Source: a bacterium
GTDB lineage: Bacteria > SAR324 > XYD2-FULL-50-16
Reading direction: 5' to 3'
Length of the DNA: 64,000 bases
Assembly (NCBI GenBank): GCA_024275165.1
Contig: JAJRZQ010000015.1
Location: 1-64,000, forward strand
The position numbers were made by a program, and so were the translations under genes. The notes under the pieces are model-generated. The model was not told the DNA's origin. It was given only the letters and a program-made list of their open reading frames with translations, and did not search any database. Below, one piece after another: positions 43,672-53,373 of this stretch; within the stretch, counting starts at the first letter, position 1; the number at the start of each line of letters is the position of its first letter.

Positions 43672-45456
43672 TTAGTGGGGCCTGAGCATAAGCCGTAACT
43701 CCCGTAATTGCTCGATTGCAACCTCAGAAGGCGCTTCGGTTAATAAACAGGTCGCCTGCTGAGTTTTGGGAAAGGCAATCACATCTCGAATGCTGTCGGC
43801 ATCGGTTAAAAACATGATCAAGCGATCCAACCCAAGAGCCAGACCCCCATGCGGCGGGGCTCCCCCCTCCAGAGCGTTGAGCAGGAAACCAAATTTCTCT
43901 TGCGCCTCTTCTTCACTTAAATTCAGCAGGGCAAAAATCTTTTCTTGTATTTCTTTGGTGTGGATACGAATACTCCCTCCGCCAAGTTCAACCCCGTTGA
44001 GTACAATATCATAGGCTCTGGATTTGATTTTACTCGGCTCCGCGGCCCCGTGGGTTTCTAAATCCTTTAAAACGGGCATGGTAAAGGGGTGGTGGCTGGG
44101 ACTGTAATTCTTTTCATCCTCGTCCATCTCAAAAAGAGGAAAATCGGTAATCCATACAAAGCGGTATGCTTGTTCCCTTAGCAGACCTAAGCGGTTTGCC
44201 AGTTCCCCTCTGAGGTTGCCTAAAGAGTCATGGACGATTTTTCGTTTGTCGGCCCCAAAGATCAAAAGATCGCCTACCTGCGCGCCGGTCGCCTCTGCCA
44301 TGGATTGAATCTCTTCAGGGGTAAAAAACTTGGCAATGGGGGATTGCCACCCCTCCGCATTGAGCTTTGCCCAGGCCATCCCCTTTGCCTTGTAGATTTT
44401 CACAAACTCGGTCAACTCGTCTAGGTCTTTGCGGCTAAAACGGGCTCCGCCGGGAACCCGAATGGCCTTGACCAAACCACCCCGCCGCGCTGCCTCGGCA
44501 AAAACCTTAAAGCCGGAGTGGCGTACGATTTCGGTCAAATCAACCAATTCCAGGCCAAAGCGCAAATCCGGCGCGTCAGAGCCAAATCGGTTCATGGCCT
44601 CGTCATAGGGCATCCGTTGGATCGGCAAAACCACCTCGACCCCTAAAATCTGCCGGAAAATTTCGGCCAGCATCCCCTCCACCAAAGCCATGACCGCTTC
44701 CTCATCCACAAAGCTCATCTCCAAGTCCACTTGCGTGAACTCCGGTTGGCGGTTGCCCCTTAAATCCTCGTCACGGAAACATTTAACAATTTGGAAATAG
44801 CGATCATAACCAGAAACCATCAAAATTTGCTTAAACAACTGAGGCGACTGCGGCAGGGCGTAAAAATGACCGGGGTTGACTCGGCTGGGAACCAGATAAT
44901 CCCTCGCCCCTTCCGGGGTTGATTTTGTCAAAACCGGAGTTTCGACCTCAATAAAACCGTGATCCACCATGTAATTGCGGATAACATGAGCCGCCTGGGA
45001 GCGAATTTTTAAAATCCGTTGCATCAAGGGGCGGCGTAGGTCTAAATGGCGGTGCTGCAAGCGCACCTTTTCGGTAATCTCTTCGTCGCTGAATTGAAAG
45101 GGAAGGGGCTTGGCGATATTGAGGATTTTTAAGGCCGAAACCTGAACCTCAATCTCTCCGGTTTGCATCTTTGGGTTGATGGTCGCCGCAGAACGGCGAG
45201 CCACCTTCCCCTTCACGGCGATGACCCATTCGCTGCGCAGAGCGTCAGCGCGCTGAAAGGAGGCCTCATCCATTTGGGGAGAAAAAACCACCTGGGTGAC
45301 CCCCTGATGATCGCGCAGATCCACGAAAATAACCCCCCCGTGGTCACGGCGTGATTGGACCCAGCCGACTAAAAGGCAATCAACGCCTTCATCGCCGGAG
45401 GTGATTTCGTGATTATAGTGAGTTCGTTTCCAATGATCGAGTTGGTCTAGGCGCAT
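43672..45456 (-). CDS. aspS: Aspartyl-tRNA synthetase
   Basis: A 594-aa class II synthetase. I chose the ATG at 45456 ([13 protein letters not shown]) with GGAA 7 nt upstream; the in-frame start 16 codons earlier lacks one. Order: anticodon OB domain (about 30-125), class II motif 2 ([18 protein letters not shown] near 215), bacterial GAD-type insertion (about 290-420), and motif 3 ([12 protein letters not shown] near 530). Length fits bacterial AspRS. Whether it also charges tRNA-Asn cannot be told from the sequence. Confidence 0.95.
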   Translation of the reverse strand: MRLDQLDHWKRTHYNHEITSGDEGVDCLLVGWVQSRRDHGGVIFVDLRDHQGVTQVVFSPQMDEASFQRADALRSEWVIAVKGKVARRSAATINPKMQTGEIEVQVSALKILNIAKPLPFQFSDEEITEKVRLQHRHLDLRRPLMQRILKIRSQAAHVIRNYMVDHGFIEVETPVLTKSTPEGARDYLVPSRVNPGHFYALPQSPQLFKQILMVSGYDRYFQIVKCFRDEDLRGNRQPEFTQVDLEMSFVDEEAVMALVEGMLAEIFRQILGVEVVLPIQRMPYDEAMNRFGSDAPDLRFGLELVDLTEIVRHSGFKVFAEAARRGGLVKAIRVPGGARFSRKDLDELTEFVKIYKAKGMAWAKLNAEGWQSPIAKFFTPEEIQSMAEATGAQVGDLLIFGADKRKIVHDSLGNLRGELANRLGLLREQAYRFVWITDFPLFEMDEDEKNYSPSHHPFTMPVLKDLETHGAAEPSKIKSRAYDIVLNGVELGGGSIRIHTKEIQEKIFALLNLSEEEAQEKFGFLLNALEGGAPPHGGLALGLDRLIMFLTDADSIRDVIAFPKTQQATCLLTEAPSEVAIEQLRELRLMLRPH

Positions 45457-45594
45457 TTCGCAATTCCGTTGCAGGTTGGCGTCAAGTAATCCTAGAGCAG
45501 ACAACAGCTATGGATTTTCCGTCAAGCCCCAAGGATTAGAAAGCTGCTTCTACAAGCTGGCATTGCCGCCAACCAAAAACAAGTTGCCCGGCAT

Positions 45595-45641
45595 CTAAGC
45601 TTAACTTGACTTACGGTGAAGTAAAAAAAAGCAAAGCTTAG
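45595..45641. repeat. Inverted repeat upstream of aspS
   Basis: Arms CTAAGCTT (45595-45602) and AAGCTTAG (45634-45641) are perfect over 8 bp and flank an A-rich 31-nt centre with a small TTAC/GTAA stem. It lies in the 208-bp gap between the LOG gene and aspS, where the aspS promoter should be. No standard operator or terminator identity is clear. Confidence 0.4.
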
Positions 45642-45664
45642 GCGATAACAACCTCTTTCCAGAC

Positions 45665-46216
45665 CTAGAGCCCTTCTAAGATGGAAAAAACCTCTTCAAC
45701 GCTGGAAGCGGTATGAAAAAGTTTCTTATACTTTTCTTGGATAAAGCCTTGTTCCATCATGTGCTTGATCTGCAGCAATAGGGGGTCGAAAAAGCCTTGG
45801 GGATTAAATAAAATAATTGGCTTACTATGTTGCTTTAACTGCAAGAGGGCCACAAACTCAAAGAGTTCGTCCAAAGTCCCGAACCCACCGGGAAAAACAC
45901 AAAAGGCATCGGAGCGCTCTTCCATGACCCGCTTGCGTTCATACATGGCTTCAACCACCACCAGTTCATGCAGGTCGGGGTGGACCAGTTCCGCGTCATC
46001 CAAAAATTTAGGAATCACGCCTACGACCTTGCAACCGTGCGAGATACAAGACTTTGCCACCACTCCCATCAAACCCAAATCTCCCCCGCCATAAACCAAG
46101 CTCCAGCCCCGCTTGCCCATGCCTTGCCCTAAAAGCTGGGCAGCCTGGGCAAAGACCGGGTTCTTGCCGAACTGAGAACCGCAAAAAACGCAGACCGCTT
46201 TTGACCCCCTATTCAT
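45665..46216 (-). CDS. LOG-family cytokinin riboside 5'-monophosphate phosphoribohydrolase
   Basis: A 183-aa LOG-type (TIGR00730) protein. The family motif [12 protein letters not shown] is at about 108-119, and the N-terminal [14 protein letters not shown] is near 41. Members cleave nucleoside 5'-monophosphates at the N-glycosidic bond, and in plants and some bacteria release cytokinins. Bacterial function is often house-cleaning. It overlaps the rpoD 3' end by 8 bp, so it is the distal gene of the dnaG-rpoD operon. Confidence 0.9.
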   Translation of the reverse strand: MNRGSKAVCVFCGSQFGKNPVFAQAAQLLGQGMGKRGWSLVYGGGDLGLMGVVAKSCISHGCKVVGVIPKFLDDAELVHPDLHELVVVEAMYERKRVMEERSDAFCVFPGGFGTLDELFEFVALLQLKQHSKPIILFNPQGFFDPLLLQIKHMMEQGFIQEKYKKLFHTASSVEEVFSILEGL

Positions 46217-48020
46217 AGAAACTTTTCAACATACGGCTGCGCGTTGGATGCCGCAGCTTGCGCAAGGCCTTGGCTTCAATCTGGCGAATCCGTTCCCGGG
46301 TGACATCAAAATCCTGTCCCACCTCTTCTAGGGTGTGGTCTTTCTTTTCATCAATCCCAAAGCGCATTTTCAATACCTTTTCCTCACGAGGGGTCAAGGT
46401 CGAAAGCACATTGCGGGTTACATCGGCCAAATAGGTATTGACCACGGATTCAGAAGGAAGCACCGCGGAAAGATCGGGGATGAAATCTCCTAAATGCGAA
46501 TCGTCCTCATCGCCAATGGGGGTTTCCAAACTAATCGGCTCCTTGGCGATCTTTAAGACCTTCCGCACCTTATCCACGGGCAGATCCATTTTTTCGGCGA
46601 TTTCTTCAGGACTCGGTTCCCGACCCAATTCCTGTACCAAATGGCGGCTGGTGCGAATCAATTTATTAATTGTTTCAATCATGTGCACGGGGATGCGAAT
46701 TGTTCTCGCCTGATCGGCAATGGCGCGGGTAATGGCTTGGCGAATCCACCAAGTGGCATAGGTGGAAAACTTATAACCCCTGCGGTACTCAAATTTATCC
46801 ACCGCCTTCATCAAGCCGATGTTCCCCTCTTGAATGAGGTCTAAGAACTGCAATCCTCGGTTGGTATACTTTTTCGCAATAGAAATGACCAATCGCAAAT
46901 TGGCTTCGACCAATTGACTTTTTGCCCGGCTGACCTTGCGCTCTGCGATTTTTAATTTTTTGATTTCCGCGCGAAAGCGATCCAGCCCCACATCGGTTTG
47001 AGCGATCATTTTATCAATGCGCCTTCCCCCGGCCTGCACCTTTTCTAAAATCCTGCGCGCCACGCGAAAGCTATGCCCCGTCAACTGCTTGATCTGCTGA
47101 TCCGTAGCTTGATTCGCCTCATCGGTTTCATTGAGCTTCCACTGACTCACCAAATCATCAACCTTGGCTACGGGAGCGCGCAAATCCCGCTGGTAGCGAG
47201 AGAGTTGGGTAAAGGTCAAGTCGATTTTGTCGTTGTGGTGCAGCATCACCCGAAACATGGTATCGATCTGCTTGGTGTTGAAATTGACAGAGCGCAAAAC
47301 CTGCAACATCTCATAGCTCGCTTCTTCAATCTCTTTATTGATCTCGATAAGTTTTTTTTCATCCTTGGTCGTTTCCAGCTTTTTCAACTGCTTTAGGCGC
47401 TCATCAAAGATTTTCTTCGCCGCGCGCAGTTTGGTCAAGACCTGCTCCGCTGCTTGAGACTCCTCTTCAATCACCTGATCGTCTTCATCAATGCCGCTCA
47501 CAATATCTCGGGCGCGAGCCTTCCCGTTTTTGAGTTTCTTGGCCAAGTCAAACAGGTAAATGACAATCAATTCGCTGCGCAAAAGGATATCCAGCATCTC
47601 ATGCTGCCCCTTTTCAATCTTTTTGGCGATTTTGACTTCCCCCTCCCGAGTCAAAAGCTTAATCGAGCCCATTTCACGCAAGTACATGCGCACCGGGTCA
47701 TCGCTATTTTGGTCTACGCTGGCCTGAGCGTCGGAATCGGTTTCTTCTTCCGACGATTCCCCATCATCTTCTTTCACCCCAAAAGCGTCGTTATCGAGAG
47801 GGGGCTTTTTGTGGGAATCCACAACCTCGATATTGCTGTTTTCCAAAAACTCGTAAATGCTGGTCAGCACCCGACTTTCTGGTTTAACAGGGAACATGTC
47901 GATGATCTCGTCTTCAGTCAAAAACCCCTTTTCCTTTCCCTTCGAGGTCAGGTTTTTGGTGATTTTTTGCAGTTCTTTTTCCGTTAAGCCTTTGGCTTTA
48001 CTTTCTTTCTTCTCTGCCAT
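46209..48020 (-). CDS. rpoD: Primary sigma factor RpoD
   Basis: A 603-aa sigma-70. Region 1.1 is near the N-terminus ([18 protein letters not shown]), followed by an acidic stretch (about 67-95), region 1.2 ([21 protein letters not shown] near 97), a non-conserved helical insert, regions 2.1-2.4 ([20 protein letters not shown] near 415), and region 4.2 ([18 protein letters not shown] near 560). It directs housekeeping transcription. The start overlaps the dnaG 3' end by 23 bp, which couples the two genes. Confidence 0.95.
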   Translation of the reverse strand: MAEKKESKAKGLTEKELQKITKNLTSKGKEKGFLTEDEIIDMFPVKPESRVLTSIYEFLENSNIEVVDSHKKPPLDNDAFGVKEDDGESSEEETDSDAQASVDQNSDDPVRMYLREMGSIKLLTREGEVKIAKKIEKGQHEMLDILLRSELIVIYLFDLAKKLKNGKARARDIVSGIDEDDQVIEEESQAAEQVLTKLRAAKKIFDERLKQLKKLETTKDEKKLIEINKEIEEASYEMLQVLRSVNFNTKQIDTMFRVMLHHNDKIDLTFTQLSRYQRDLRAPVAKVDDLVSQWKLNETDEANQATDQQIKQLTGHSFRVARRILEKVQAGGRRIDKMIAQTDVGLDRFRAEIKKLKIAERKVSRAKSQLVEANLRLVISIAKKYTNRGLQFLDLIQEGNIGLMKAVDKFEYRRGYKFSTYATWWIRQAITRAIADQARTIRIPVHMIETINKLIRTSRHLVQELGREPSPEEIAEKMDLPVDKVRKVLKIAKEPISLETPIGDEDDSHLGDFIPDLSAVLPSESVVNTYLADVTRNVLSTLTPREEKVLKMRFGIDEKKDHTLEEVGQDFDVTRERIRQIEAKALRKLRHPTRSRMLKSFYE

Positions 48021-49818
48021 GAAGGACCTTCATTGATGGTTGGGGGGTTCTTGGATCCAAAGACCTTAAAAGTTTTTGCACCTCGTTTTTTCTCAAACTC
48101 GCTTTATCATAGGCGGCCTGGTCGGCCCGCTTTTCCGCGTTGCGAATCTCGTCTACCAGCCTGGTATATAGCTTTTTCTTCAAAGAGCGAAGGTATTGCC
48201 GTACCTTGCCCGGGGTATAGGTGTCGGCGGCATAGCCCTTAAAACCCTGCAATAGAGCCATTACCCAATCTTTTTGCTCGATGAACAAATCGGCGAATTC
48301 CGTTGCTCGGACCTCTCTCAAGTCCTCTTGCGGCAGACTGGCCAATCGCCGGTATAATATCCTCAGGTTCGGGTGCGCGAAATCTTCAAAAGTCAAATAA
48401 GGGGCCACGACCTCCAAGCCCTCTGGGTAACTCAACAAGTAAGCAAGCAGGTTTGCCTCTTCGGCGTGGCTGCGAAAAATTCCCGCAAAAGCGGTGGCTC
48501 CCTGACTGGGAAGGGCAATCAAAGGCCTTTGCGCCGGCTTTGGCAGGCTCTGCAAGGCGCGCTCTCCCAAATGAAACACCTCACCCAGCTTAGCCCGCAT
48601 CAAATCACGCTTTACCGGACTAGGCAACTTTTGCACCAAAGCAATTAAACCGTCAATCGCCTGTTTTTGCGCTTCCAGCCCTAAGCCACTGCTCTGGCGC
48701 TGCGTTACATCGAGCAGAAAATCAAAATCTTGCGGCGCCTCTCGCAAGAGTCGCTCAAAGTCCGTGGCGCCATAGCTTTTAAAGAAGTCATCTGGGTCTA
48801 ATCCGTCTGGAAGAATCAACACCTTTGAATCCAACCCTTGAGCCATCAAAAGAGCCGCTGACTTCTCCGCGGCCTTTTGCCCCGCCTTGTCCCCATCAAA
48901 CAGCAAAACCAACTCCGGAACCCCCAACCTCTTCAAGGCTCGAATATGATCTTCGTTCAAGGCGGTTCCGCAACTGGCAATCGCTTCGTTCCAACCCTTT
49001 TCGTGGAGGCGCAAGACATCGAGATAGCCCTCGACCAAGATTGCCCGTCTCGCCTTGCGAATCGCCCTATGCGCCTCAAAGACCCCGTAAAAGGTCGAGC
49101 TTTTTTTATACAGCTCCGTCTCTGGAGGGTTGAGATATTTCGGGGTGCCCTCTCCAATCACTCGCCCCGCGAAGCCAAGCAGCCGCCCTTGCAAATCGCG
49201 AATGGGAAAAATCAAGCGATCCCGCAAGCGGTCATAGTATCCGCCCTTTTCCCCCTGCTTGATCAGGCCGCAGGCCTCTAAAATCTCGGTGGCCACCCCC
49301 CGCTGAGTCAAGCGATCATAAATCTGGGTCCAGCCTGGGCCTACAAAACCCAATTGAAAGGCCTCTATGGAGGCATCCGAAAGCCGCCTCCGCTGGAGGT
49401 AGCCGCGAATCACGCTGTTGACCCCCGCCTGAACCAGATTTTGCCGAAAAAAGCTCTGAGCTTCTTCCAAACAGCGGCTCAATTCGTTTAAAATCGGCTT
49501 TTCTTCTGCTGGGGCTTCCAGCCCTAACGCAATACCTGTTTTACCGGCTAAGTCTTTTACCGCCTCGAGGAAGCTTAAATGCTCCATCTCCATCACAAAG
49601 CGAATCGGGTCGCCATGGGCCCCGCAACCAAAACAATGATAATTCTGCCGCCCCGGGGAGACATTAAAACTCGGTGTCCGCTCCGAGTGAAAGGGGCAAA
49701 GCCCTAAAAAATTCTTCCCGCTCGGTTTTAAGGTAACATAACCGCTCACCAACTGCACAATATCGGTAGCCTGCACAATACGCTCTAAGGTTTCTTTAGA
49801 AACCCTTGCCCCCTTCAT
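47998..49818 (-). CDS. dnaG: DNA primase
   Basis: A 606-aa primase. The N-terminal zinc-binding domain contains [11 protein letters not shown] and [10 protein letters not shown] (about 41-68). The catalytic TOPRIM region includes [10 protein letters not shown] near 263 and the acidic LLFDGDKAG near 307. The C-terminal domain (about 430-600) would bind DnaB helicase. It makes RNA primers at the fork. Gene order dnaG-rpoD is the classic macromolecular synthesis arrangement; rpsU is missing and mqnD precedes it. Confidence 0.95.
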   Translation of the reverse strand: MKGARVSKETLERIVQATDIVQLVSGYVTLKPSGKNFLGLCPFHSERTPSFNVSPGRQNYHCFGCGAHGDPIRFVMEMEHLSFLEAVKDLAGKTGIALGLEAPAEEKPILNELSRCLEEAQSFFRQNLVQAGVNSVIRGYLQRRRLSDASIEAFQLGFVGPGWTQIYDRLTQRGVATEILEACGLIKQGEKGGYYDRLRDRLIFPIRDLQGRLLGFAGRVIGEGTPKYLNPPETELYKKSSTFYGVFEAHRAIRKARRAILVEGYLDVLRLHEKGWNEAIASCGTALNEDHIRALKRLGVPELVLLFDGDKAGQKAAEKSAALLMAQGLDSKVLILPDGLDPDDFFKSYGATDFERLLREAPQDFDFLLDVTQRQSSGLGLEAQKQAIDGLIALVQKLPSPVKRDLMRAKLGEVFHLGERALQSLPKPAQRPLIALPSQGATAFAGIFRSHAEEANLLAYLLSYPEGLEVVAPYLTFEDFAHPNLRILYRRLASLPQEDLREVRATEFADLFIEQKDWVMALLQGFKGYAADTYTPGKVRQYLRSLKKKLYTRLVDEIRNAEKRADQAAYDKASLRKNEVQKLLRSLDPRTPQPSMKVLHGREERK

Positions 49819-49848
49819 GCTCTGCCCTTTTTCGTTATCTTAGGCAAC

Positions 49849-50676
49849 TCAGCCGAGCATAAAAGCCGATATGTCTTGCTCCAACCCCGGTAAAACGCCC
49901 TGGGCACGCCCTTGACGATAGAGTTCAACCAGAGCCTCTTGACCTTGTTTACCGAAGTGAAGGGAGAATTCATTCACATAAAGCCCAATATGGTTTTGTT
50001 GTACCGATGTGTCGATCTCTTGCGCGTATTCTTGGATAAAATCGAGAGGCGCCTCAGGGTGTTGGGTTGCGTACTGAATTGATTTTTGAATCCACAAAGC
50101 CAAAGTTTGAGCTTCATCTCGCAGGTCTTTTGCCAGCAAAATCCCCCCTAAGGGCAAGGGTAAATTGGTTTTTTCTTCCCACCACTCCCCTAAATCAAGC
50201 ACTTTTTTCAAACCCAATTGCTCATAGGTAAAACGAGATTCGTGGATAATGACCCCCCCGTTCACCTCTCCCTTCAGCAGAGCGGGCATAACCTGATCAA
50301 AGGGCATCTGCACCAATTCAAAATCACCGCTCAGGGCAAGCTGAAAAAGCAAGCTTGCCGTTGTCCACTTGCCGGGTAGGGCCACCTTTCCCGATTGGAT
50401 GGGGGTCCCCTCCCTAGAAATCAACAAGGGGCCGCAACCACGGCCCATGGCCCCGCCACTGGGCAGCAAGAAATATTCATCCAAAAGATGAAACCAAGCG
50501 TGAATCGAGGTCTTGGTGAGATCCAAGGCTCGTTTCGTCGCCCTTTGGTTTAATTCTTCAACATCTTCAATCACCAGATCGAAGCGGTAAGGCACGGGGA
50601 TTTTTTGGTGAACCAGGGCGTCGAAGATAAAGGTATCGTTCGGACAGGGAGAAAACCCCAGGCTCAAGTTTCGCAT
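49849..50676 (-). CDS. mqnD: 1,4-dihydroxy-6-naphthoate synthase (MqnD)
   Basis: A 275-aa enzyme of the futalosine menaquinone route that opens cyclic dehypoxanthine futalosine. The N-terminus has GFSPCPNDTFIFDAL (about 7-21), and GRGCGPLLISREG lies near 88. The fold is that of periplasmic-binding-like type II proteins without a signal peptide. Its presence indicates the alternative menaquinone pathway and not the classical Men genes. It sits 26 bp after rpsT and 30 bp before dnaG. Confidence 0.85.
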   Translation of the reverse strand: MRNLSLGFSPCPNDTFIFDALVHQKIPVPYRFDLVIEDVEELNQRATKRALDLTKTSIHAWFHLLDEYFLLPSGGAMGRGCGPLLISREGTPIQSGKVALPGKWTTASLLFQLALSGDFELVQMPFDQVMPALLKGEVNGGVIIHESRFTYEQLGLKKVLDLGEWWEEKTNLPLPLGGILLAKDLRDEAQTLALWIQKSIQYATQHPEAPLDFIQEYAQEIDTSVQQNHIGLYVNEFSLHFGKQGQEALVELYRQGRAQGVLPGLEQDISAFMLG

Positions 50677-50702
50677 GCCGCCGCGCCTAATGGTAAAACC
50701 CT

Positions 50703-50978
50703 TTAAACCGCGACGGCCTGGGCTTTATTGAGCATCAAGGTCACCCGAGATTTTTTGCGGCTGGCGGTATTTTTAGTCAGCACCCCTTTGGCGCAGGCCA
50801 TGTCAATAGATTTTTGCAGTGCCGGCAAGCTGGTTTGGGCTTCTTCTTGTTTGCCCTCTTGCACCAAAAGGCTGAACTTTTTTAGTTCCGTGCGTAAAGC
50901 GGACTTGATGCTGCGGTTTCTGGCGCGACGCTTTTCATTTTGGCGGGCGCGCTTTAAAGCGGATTTATGATTTGCCAC
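50703..50978 (-). CDS. rpsT: 30S ribosomal protein S20
   Basis: A 91-aa S20. I chose the GTG at 50978 (product (M)ANHKSALKRARQNEKR), with AAGGAG 6 nt upstream; it matches the conserved S20 N-terminus. Positively charged, helical. Binds 16S rRNA early in 30S assembly. It is inside the yraN-mqnD stretch. Confidence 0.95.
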   Translation of the reverse strand: MANHKSALKRARQNEKRRARNRSIKSALRTELKKFSLLVQEGKQEEAQTSLPALQKSIDMACAKGVLTKNTASRKKSRVTLMLNKAQAVAV

Positions 50979-50995
50979 TGATGACTCCTTCGTCG

Positions 50996-51364
50996 TTAAA
51001 AGGCGTTTTCGATATGCTCGATCTCCCAATGGCCTTCTCGTAAAAAAGAAAGCCCAAAAAAGTCGAAACGGGGTTGCAGGTTTTCAATCGAGTTTTCCTG
51101 CAAATACAACTCGGCCAGTTTTCTGACCTGAGCGAGTTTTTTGCGGGTCATTTGCAATTTAGGGCTCAAGGGGTTGGAATGCCCTGATTTAACCCTACGG
51201 CTTTTGACCTCCACAAAAACGATAAATTCACCCTGACGGGCAATCAGGTCAATCTCTCCCCCACCGATTCGATGGTTTTTTTCTAGAATTTGGTAGCCTT
51301 TGGCTTGAAGAATCTCTTCAGCCTTTGCCTCACCTTGTTTCCCTAAGAGTTGACCGGATTCCAC
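50996..51364 (-). CDS. YraN family endonuclease-like protein
   Basis: A 122-aa UPF0102 (YraN) protein. It has a restriction-endonuclease-like core: GEAKAEEILQAKGYQILEKN near 10, GGGEIDLIARQGEFIVFVEV near 34, with the D...E-x-K motif (EVKSR) near 52-56. Function unknown; likely nucleic-acid linked. It follows rplS by one base, a common neighbour. Confidence 0.85.
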   Translation of the reverse strand: MESGQLLGKQGEAKAEEILQAKGYQILEKNHRIGGGEIDLIARQGEFIVFVEVKSRRVKSGHSNPLSPKLQMTRKKLAQVRKLAELYLQENSIENLQPRFDFFGLSFLREGHWEIEHIENAF

Positions 51365-51365
51365 A

Positions 51366-51725
51366 TCACTTTGCGCCGTAATGCTTTTCTTTCAGGCGCG
51401 CTGATTTACCAAAGCGGTCACGCAAGAAATAAAGCTTAGCCCGGCGGATACGGCCTCTTTTAACGACCGAAATACTGTCAATCCGGGGGCTGTGCAGGGG
51501 AAAAACCCTCTCAATACCATAACCCTGGTTGACCCTTCTCACCGTAAAGGTCGCCTTTAGATTTTGGGGGCCGCCATGCTTGGCGATCACAACCCCTTCA
51601 TAGGGCTGAACCCGTTCTTTTTCACCCTCAACGATCTTAAAATTGACCCGGATGGTGGTTCCGATTTCAATTGCGGGCATTTCCCGCAATTGTCGTTTAT
51701 CTAAGGCTTCAATGATCTTGCTCAT
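51366..51725 (-). CDS. rplS: 50S ribosomal protein L19
   Basis: A 119-aa L19, located at the 30S/50S interface. Identified by IRVNFKIVEGEKERVQPYEG near 28 and RRVNQGYGIERVFPLHSP near 63. Normal length. It follows trmD by 23 bp, in the standard rpsP-rimM-trmD-rplS order. Confidence 0.95.
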   Translation of the reverse strand: MSKIIEALDKRQLREMPAIEIGTTIRVNFKIVEGEKERVQPYEGVVIAKHGGPQNLKATFTVRRVNQGYGIERVFPLHSPRIDSISVVKRGRIRRAKLYFLRDRFGKSARLKEKHYGAK

Positions 51726-51748
51726 GGAAATCGCTCCTCGCTTTAAAG

Positions 51749-52459
51749 CTAGCCTTTGGCTTGATTTTCTTTAATATAGGCCTGAAACAGATCAGGCCTT
51801 CGCTCTTTGGTTCTCTTTATTGCCTCGTTCAAGCGCCATTTTTCGATTTCTCCATGGTGGCCACTCAACAACACCGGGGGAACCGACCTCCCCTCAAAAT
51901 CCTGGGGTTTGGTATATTGGGGATATTCCAACAAAGAGCGCTGAAAGCTCTCTTCCTTTAAAGAATCCTCATTCCCAATCACCGCCTGCCCCAATCGGCC
52001 AACAGCCTCAATCAAGGCCATGGCTGGAACTTCACCACCTAGAAGAACAAAATCCCCTAGGCTGATCTCTTCATCGACAAAGTGCCGTATCCGTTCGTCA
52101 AACCCCTCATAGCGACCTGTAATCAAGCCCAAGGGCCGACTCAATCGGCTCAGCTCCTGGGCTTTTGCCTGGGTAAAGGGTTTGCCTTGGGGGCTCAATA
52201 AAACCCGATGCAACCTCCGACCCAACCGGCTTTCCGTAGCTCGCAAGGCTTCAATGATGGGCTCGGGCCGCAGTACCATGCCCGCGCCGCCCCCAAAGGG
52301 GGTATCGTCCACCTTTCGATGCGGCCCTAAGCCGTAATTCCTAAAATCAATCAGCTCAATTTTAAGCTTATTTTGTTCCACCGCCCTCCCCAGCAGGCCC
52401 TCTTTTAAAAAAGAGGTCAAGGCCTGGGGGAAAAGGGTAAAAACATAAAATTCAATCAC
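51749..52459 (-). CDS. trmD: tRNA (guanine-37-N1)-methyltransferase
   Basis: A 236-aa SPOUT-class enzyme. The trefoil knot is formed by GLITGRYEGFDERI near 113-126 and ISLGDFVLLGGEVPAMALIE near 132. It methylates G37 in several tRNAs to keep the reading frame. Normal length. One base follows rimM. Confidence 0.95.
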   Translation of the reverse strand: MIEFYVFTLFPQALTSFLKEGLLGRAVEQNKLKIELIDFRNYGLGPHRKVDDTPFGGGAGMVLRPEPIIEALRATESRLGRRLHRVLLSPQGKPFTQAKAQELSRLSRPLGLITGRYEGFDERIRHFVDEEISLGDFVLLGGEVPAMALIEAVGRLGQAVIGNEDSLKEESFQRSLLEYPQYTKPQDFEGRSVPPVLLSGHHGEIEKWRLNEAIKRTKERRPDLFQAYIKENQAKG

Positions 52460-52460
52460 G

Positions 52461-52985
52461 CTAGTCGTTCAACTCCAAAAGGCCTTCCGGCGGCTCAATG
52501 ACCACTCGCTTGTTCGCGCAATCCACCTCAAGGAGAATGCTCTTGGTAGCGGGGAACAAAAACTCTTTCTTTCCCTCTCCTTGGACCTGAAAAACCACCT
52601 GAGGGCCGTTTTCAAAGTAATCCACGATCTCGCCCAGTCGTTCCCCCTGCTGATTCCAGCAACTCGCCCCTAAGAGATCATGGATGAAAAACTCATCTTC
52701 CGCCAAAGGCAGCAGCCATTCATCGGGGACATAAACCCCTTTGCCTTTATAGGCCTCCCCTTGGGCGCGGTCCGCCACCCCAGCTAAAGTCAAAAGCCAA
52801 TGCTCTTTTTGCGGGCGTACCGTCAAAACCTCAAAAGCTTGCAAGCCCGCTTTGGTCGGCAGCATCACCTCTTGTAAAGAGGCGATCATTTCCCCGTCTT
52901 CGCTTAAAGGTCTCATCTTCAACTCCCCCTTTAAGCCGTGCAGGTTAAAGAACAAGCCGATTTGCGTAAAGCCCGGAAAATCCAC
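52461..52985 (-). CDS. rimM: Ribosome maturation factor RimM
   Basis: A 174-aa two-domain protein (N-terminal barrel, C-terminal PRC-type barrel) that helps assemble the 30S head. Identifiable by HGLKGELKMRPLSEDGE near 15 and the FFIHDLLGASC segment near 98. It follows rpsP by 2 bp. Confidence 0.9.
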   Translation of the reverse strand: MDFPGFTQIGLFFNLHGLKGELKMRPLSEDGEMIASLQEVMLPTKAGLQAFEVLTVRPQKEHWLLTLAGVADRAQGEAYKGKGVYVPDEWLLPLAEDEFFIHDLLGASCWNQQGERLGEIVDYFENGPQVVFQVQGEGKKEFLFPATKSILLEVDCANKRVVIEPPEGLLELND

Positions 52986-52987
52986 CT

Positions 52988-53329
52988 TTAGGCTTCGCCC
53001 GCTCCCTTAGTCGCTTCTTCAGCCGGAGCTGCTTCCGCTTTTTCTTCCTTTGCCGGCTCGGCCTTTTTCTTTTCAGGGTAAATAGGCGCGGTCAGGCTAA
53101 AGCCTTCTTTGATCAAGAGGCGCAACACGGTTTCTGTGGGTTGCGCCCCCGTATCCAGCCATTTTTGCGTTGCTTCTTTATCCAGCATGATGGCTTTGCT
53201 GTGCGGGTCATAGGTTCCTAGTTTTTCTAAAAAACGACCGTCACGGGCGCGGCGGGAATCAGCGGCAACAATGCGGTACAAGACTTTGCTTTTAGAGCCA
53301 GCTTTGGCAAGACGAATTTTTACAGACAC
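52988..53329 (-). CDS. rpsP: 30S ribosomal protein S16
   Basis: A 113-aa S16: core MSVKIRLAKAGSKSKVLYRI and DSRRARDGRFLEKLGTYDP. The C-terminal 30 residues are an Ala/Glu/Lys-rich tail beyond the usual 80-85 aa. Binds 16S rRNA in the 30S body. No KH-domain gene lies between it and rimM. Confidence 0.95.
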   Translation of the reverse strand: MSVKIRLAKAGSKSKVLYRIVAADSRRARDGRFLEKLGTYDPHSKAIMLDKEATQKWLDTGAQPTETVLRLLIKEGFSLTAPIYPEKKKAEPAKEEKAEAAPAEEATKGAGEA

Positions 53330-53373
53330 GGTTCTCCTAGTCTCTGTGGTTTGAAAATCAGGTTAGGTACAAC

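Noticed and set aside
45595-45641. Intrinsic terminator before aspS
   Set aside because: The arms are far apart and no T-run follows on the minus strand.
47454-47987. Plus-strand open frame of 177 codons within rpoD
   Set aside because: It mirrors the rpoD sequence on the other strand, and rpoD is well conserved through this region.
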